Shown here: positions 31,412-34,425 of the stretch, piece by piece
How positions within the stretch are numbered: position 1 is the first letter of the stretch
How the letters are laid out: each line of letters begins with the position of its first letter
Origin: a bacterium
GTDB taxonomy: Bacteria; Bacillota; Clostridia; Lachnospirales; Lachnospiraceae
Length of the DNA stretch: 34,425 nucleotides
Reading direction: 5' to 3'
Assembly: GCA_030539495.1 (NCBI GenBank)
Contig: JAUNRX010000025.1
Span: forward strand, 1 to 34,425
Notes under the pieces: model-generated
What the model was told of the DNA's origin: nothing
Database searches by the model: none
The model's input: only the letters and a program-made list of their open reading frames with translations
Translations under genes and position numbers: made by a program

Positions 31412-34294
31412 CTATTTTTTCTTTCTATAGAAAATAATCACTCCAAGATATATAATCAGTCCAATCATAGAAACCATACATCCAACTAAAATTTTTGGTG
31501 TCTGATATCTAAATTCCACTGTATGGTCTCCATCGCCAAGTTCCACAGCCATATACATGGTATTTGCCTGTTTTACCTCTGTTTTTTCGCCATCAACATA
31601 TGCCGTCCATCCCTTGCTATAAGGGATAGACATACATAAAATCTTGTTACTGTCACAGGTAATCTTTCCTGATATTGAATTATTCTTCAGAGTAACCTGC
31701 TTTAATTTATTCTGTTTTAATTTTTTTGTATAACTATTCATTTTTTCCATAGGTTGACAGACGATACTCATATCGTTAAACTCATACGTCCCCACTTGAT
31801 TAAATGAAAGGGTGATTTTCTTGATTTGCCCCTTATTATATCCTAAATTTACTAAATAGTTAGATTTTCCCGAATAGAACGAATAATCTGGGGTAAATGT
31901 CGTCACTGTCTTTCTCACATTTGAAGATGCTACAACAATCTCACCGGTACTATTAAACAAATGACTCCAATCCGAATACTTATTTTTTAATACTCTCTTC
32001 TTATAGACTGACATTGTGTCCCATAACGCATCATTATATAAATCCAATGGATTTTGAGCCGTATATCTTAGTTCATCAAAAACTACATATGTTTCACTAT
32101 TCTCCAAGCCCTCAAATGAAAGCGTTACCCTTGCATCTTTATCATTTACTTGGAATTTTCCTTCTTCAACTGTAATATCACCTGACATCTCCACTGTGTA
32201 AGGAATTTTCTTATTAGTAAGCACCAATGAAGTTTCTGGGAAACTTGATTTCTCTAAGACTACTCCTTGTAGCAATGCTTCCTGCTTATCTGATACTGAC
32301 ATCTTCTCATACTCTTCACGGCTAATGCAAGTATCATATGTGTATCCTATCGGCAAACTATTGTTTGTTTTATATAGTTCGTATACGTCCGATTTTACTG
32401 TCACTTTTCCACTCTTTTGATCTACTCCACTCTTTCCTTCGGAATCCAACTCAAGTCCGGTTTCTTTTTCCGTACGTTCTACCTTCTCTAATTCTACTGC
32501 ATCTATCTGTTTTCCAATAAAGGTGTATGGTAAGTACGAGCGCTTACTTTTAGGAATAATAAAGTACTTTACGGAAGCCAATGTATCAAGAATTGTTCTT
32601 CCATCTAAATCATAATATTTCTGTTCAATCGGAATATTTATATACATTTCATCAAAGAACTGCGTAATATATCCATTATTTAAACTAAAATAAAACTCTG
32701 TACTATAAAGATTGTTCTGCATGGCGGAGTTATACATTTTAGCAGCACCAAACTGATCATAGCGGACTATTCCCTTATCCTTCTGATCTTTTACCATCTG
32801 GCTTGGTAGATTTTCTGTTAACTTCTTGTAAGACTCTCCTTGCTCTACAAATTCATTTACATAGTTTCCATTTTGCGTTGAAAAGTTATACTTCGCATTT
32901 AGGAAAATTGATACTACCGTAATACTAAAGCATAAAACACTCATATATTTCTTAGTCTTCTCAAAGACAGATGTATATAATAAAAATATAGCAAAACATA
33001 ATACGATAATTCCACTTACCATGTTACGTTCCGTTCTAGTATACTTGCTTACTATAAGTACAATGAAATATAAACTCAGGCAGCCTATGATTCTCCCAAT
33101 TTCTTTCACTGTTAGCGTTTCTAGCTCTGGTACTATTTTGACCACAATATATGCAACTAACATTGCATATCCCCATGACCAGCGGTTAGATACATAAGAA
33201 AATCCATTCATGACATGCCCAAGATAAGGAACCATAAGCATTATTGTCATGATAATAAAAGCAATTTTAAGCTCTTTATTCTTATTTTTCTTTACAAATA
33301 ATGTAACAACTCCAATAATGCTAATTGCACTAAATCCAAGAAATGTAGAATATGCGTTATTGGTCGTAGTGAAGTTTCCTAAGAATTTCAAATAATAATC
33401 CAGTGGATATACGAGGAAGATATGATTCGCCGCTGCCATTCGATTTGTATTCATTAAAAATCCTACGATCGGCACCATGATAATGCCAGCAATCGCTATA
33501 CCTATCAATGCAAAAAATACAAATTTAAAGAACATCTGTAATGCTTCTTTAATTTGGAACTTATGTATCTCTGAAAAATATCGTACAACAACATAAATTA
33601 CAGTCAATAGGCAAATCATATAAGCAAAATAGAAATTACTGATACATGCAATTCCTAACATTCCAATAAATATCGTTGGCTTTTTCCCTGCTAAAATACG
33701 ATCTGCTCCAATAAGAATAATTGGGAAATAAATCATTGGATTAGTAAAATACGGATGCCTAATACCAATGATCAATATGTATCCACAGAAACAATATACT
33801 AGTGTTCCTATTAGTGTAGCTGCCCTTTTATTACTATGTGTTCTTGCATAAACTGAAAATGTAAGGCCTGCAAGATATATTCTTAAAATGATCAAGAACT
33901 GATATAAGTATTCGGAATAACGTATTGGTACCAATATTGATAATAAATCAAGTGGATCTCCAATCGCATAATAGTGCAATGTTGTTATAATATCCGCTCC
34001 GTATCCAATTGATAAATCCCACATAGGCACTTCAAACTTATGCTCAAAAATTATTGTTCGAACAATTTCACGAAGCCATCGTCCATAGTAGCCCAATGCA
34101 TTCATATGCTGTGTTAAGCCATCCAAATGCCAAACTAAAGATTTCCCATTTAAAAAGAAAAATGAGAATATTGTTGTAGACATAAGCATGAATACTAATG
34201 TATACAACAAATAATAATTCATATTCTGAACATGCTTTTTTGTTATTGCAAAGACTTTTCTTCCTCGTTCTCTGCACCCTTGTATATCTTTCAT
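31412..34294 (-). CDS. YfhO family membrane protein (putative GT-C surface glycosyltransferase)
   Basis: The 960-residue protein has a cytoplasmic start (1-25), about 12-13 membrane helices up to about 470, a large extracytoplasmic domain (about 480-925) and a last helix near 935-955 with a basic end. The first loop holds HLDGLTQHMNALGYY and MWDLSIGYGADIITT, the conserved YfhO/GT-C acidic loop. YfhO in Bacillus/Listeria transfers the sugar from undecaprenyl phosphate to lipoteichoic acid outside the cell (family knowledge); the acceptor here is inferred. It precedes GtrB and GtrA on the same strand (178-base gap). AAAGGAG lies six bases before the ATG. Confidence 0.9.
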   Translation of the reverse strand: MKDIQGCRERGRKVFAITKKHVQNMNYYLLYTLVFMLMSTTIFSFFFLNGKSLVWHLDGLTQHMNALGYYGRWLREIVRTIIFEHKFEVPMWDLSIGYGADIITTLHYYAIGDPLDLLSILVPIRYSEYLYQFLIILRIYLAGLTFSVYARTHSNKRAATLIGTLVYCFCGYILIIGIRHPYFTNPMIYFPIILIGADRILAGKKPTIFIGMLGIACISNFYFAYMICLLTVIYVVVRYFSEIHKFQIKEALQMFFKFVFFALIGIAIAGIIMVPIVGFLMNTNRMAAANHIFLVYPLDYYLKFLGNFTTTNNAYSTFLGFSAISIIGVVTLFVKKNKNKELKIAFIIMTIMLMVPYLGHVMNGFSYVSNRWSWGYAMLVAYIVVKIVPELETLTVKEIGRIIGCLSLYFIVLIVSKYTRTERNMVSGIIVLCFAIFLLYTSVFEKTKKYMSVLCFSITVVSIFLNAKYNFSTQNGNYVNEFVEQGESYKKLTENLPSQMVKDQKDKGIVRYDQFGAAKMYNSAMQNNLYSTEFYFSLNNGYITQFFDEMYINIPIEQKYYDLDGRTILDTLASVKYFIIPKSKRSYLPYTFIGKQIDAVELEKVERTEKETGLELDSEGKSGVDQKSGKVTVKSDVYELYKTNNSLPIGYTYDTCISREEYEKMSVSDKQEALLQGVVLEKSSFPETSLVLTNKKIPYTVEMSGDITVEEGKFQVNDKDARVTLSFEGLENSETYVVFDELRYTAQNPLDLYNDALWDTMSVYKKRVLKNKYSDWSHLFNSTGEIVVASSNVRKTVTTFTPDYSFYSGKSNYLVNLGYNKGQIKKITLSFNQVGTYEFNDMSIVCQPMEKMNSYTKKLKQNKLKQVTLKNNSISGKITCDSNKILCMSIPYSKGWTAYVDGEKTEVKQANTMYMAVELGDGDHTVEFRYQTPKILVGCMVSMIGLIIYLGVIIFYRKKK

Positions 34295-34313
34295 TCTTTC
34301 TCCTTTGTTGTGA

Positions 34314-34350
34314 AATAGAGCATCTCCTATTTAACAGAAATGCTCTATCT
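34314..34350 (-). terminator. Terminator-like hairpin upstream of the YfhO gene
   Basis: ATAGAGCAT (34315-34323) pairs with ATGCTCTAT (34340-34348). It lies just after a stop codon at 34363 on minus, so it likely ends a gene that begins outside the window. The T-run is short. Confidence 0.55.
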
Positions 34351-34362
34351 TTACTACTATTT

Positions 34363-34425
34363 CTATACTTCTCTTTTTCCTGCAACTTCGCCAGCTTTTT
34401 TATAAATGCTGTTTTCTGCAACAAA
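34363..34425 (-). CDS. Probable C-terminal end of a gene beyond the window (partial)
   Basis: From the window edge one minus frame reads 20 residues ending in YKKAGEVAGKREV and then TAG, followed at once by a terminator-like hairpin. The other two minus frames either stop at once or run over the hairpin into YfhO. It is too short to name. Confidence 0.35.
   Translation of the reverse strand, partial: FVAENSIYKKAGEVAGKREV

Noticed and set aside
34068-34424. 118-residue minus-strand open frame at the window end
   Set aside because: It runs through a terminator-like hairpin and the YfhO ribosome site; the 20-residue tail ending at 34363 in another frame explains the edge better.

Overview
The window looks like chromosomal DNA from an AT-rich, spore-forming anaerobic Firmicute, most likely a Lachnospiraceae / Clostridium cluster XIVa relative. 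This rests on the gene content: a CotF-type spore coat protein, a GGGtGRT protein next to its NifU-like partner, a PFK with pyrophosphate-type active-site residues, secreted proteins with NPCBM and F5/8C modules, Shine-Dalgarno sites of AGGAGG type before almost every gene, and a cyclic-di-GMP-I riboswitch. I see no rRNA, tRNA, CRISPR array, transposase, integrase or phage gene. Most genes lie on the minus strand. Species cannot be settled from the sequence alone.

Layout. 1-412 (+): 3' end of a PTS EIIC-like membrane protein, sharing a bidirectional terminator with a minus-strand glutathione peroxidase (508-1038). 1157-2134 (-): polyprenyl-phosphate-type GT2 glycosyltransferase with its own promoter and a terminator-like hairpin in its leader. 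2352-7715 (-): a 1787-residue secreted M60-type metallopeptidase, a probable mucin-directed enzyme, preceded by a c-di-GMP-I riboswitch and an intrinsic terminator (7769-8003). 8234-9460 (-): phosphofructokinase. 9626-11980 (-): large polytopic membrane protein. 12115-17547 (-): small CPCC-type zinc-ribbon-like protein, FtsX-type permease, ABC ATPase, histidine kinase and response regulator, forming a sense-and-export module with an 11-bp-phased direct repeat between kinase and ATPase genes. 17752-19491 (+): ABC-F ATPase with a clear promoter and a leader hairpin. 19572-20675 (-): secreted alpha/beta hydrolase. 20835-23342 (-): fused adenylate-forming / acyl carrier / PlsC acyltransferase. 23464-24303 (-): PNPOx-fold flavoprotein under a perfect palindrome. 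24381-24821 (-): membrane-anchored hypothetical. 24927-26016 (-): two SepF-like proteins, one with its core replaced by a helix-turn-helix-like module. 26196-26718 (+): two small spore-coat-type genes. 26780-27427 (-): TudS-related putative desulfidase. 27614-29338 (-): NifU-like and GGGtGRT pair with strongly biased codons. 29817-34294 (-): GtrA, GtrB/CsbB-type GT2 and YfhO, matching a three-component surface-glycosylation system. 34363-34425 (-): probable tail of another gene.

Themes. Several genes act at the cell surface: secreted peptidase and hydrolase, glycan-modifying enzymes, stress-type ABC systems. Expression control is visible in several leaders: riboswitch plus terminator, two other leader hairpins, one response-regulator-like repeat, one palindrome. 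The strongest discovery candidates are (1) c-di-GMP riboswitch control of a multidomain M60 peptidase and (2) the adjacent SepF-like pair in which one member joins a SepF-like N-terminus to an HTH-like domain.
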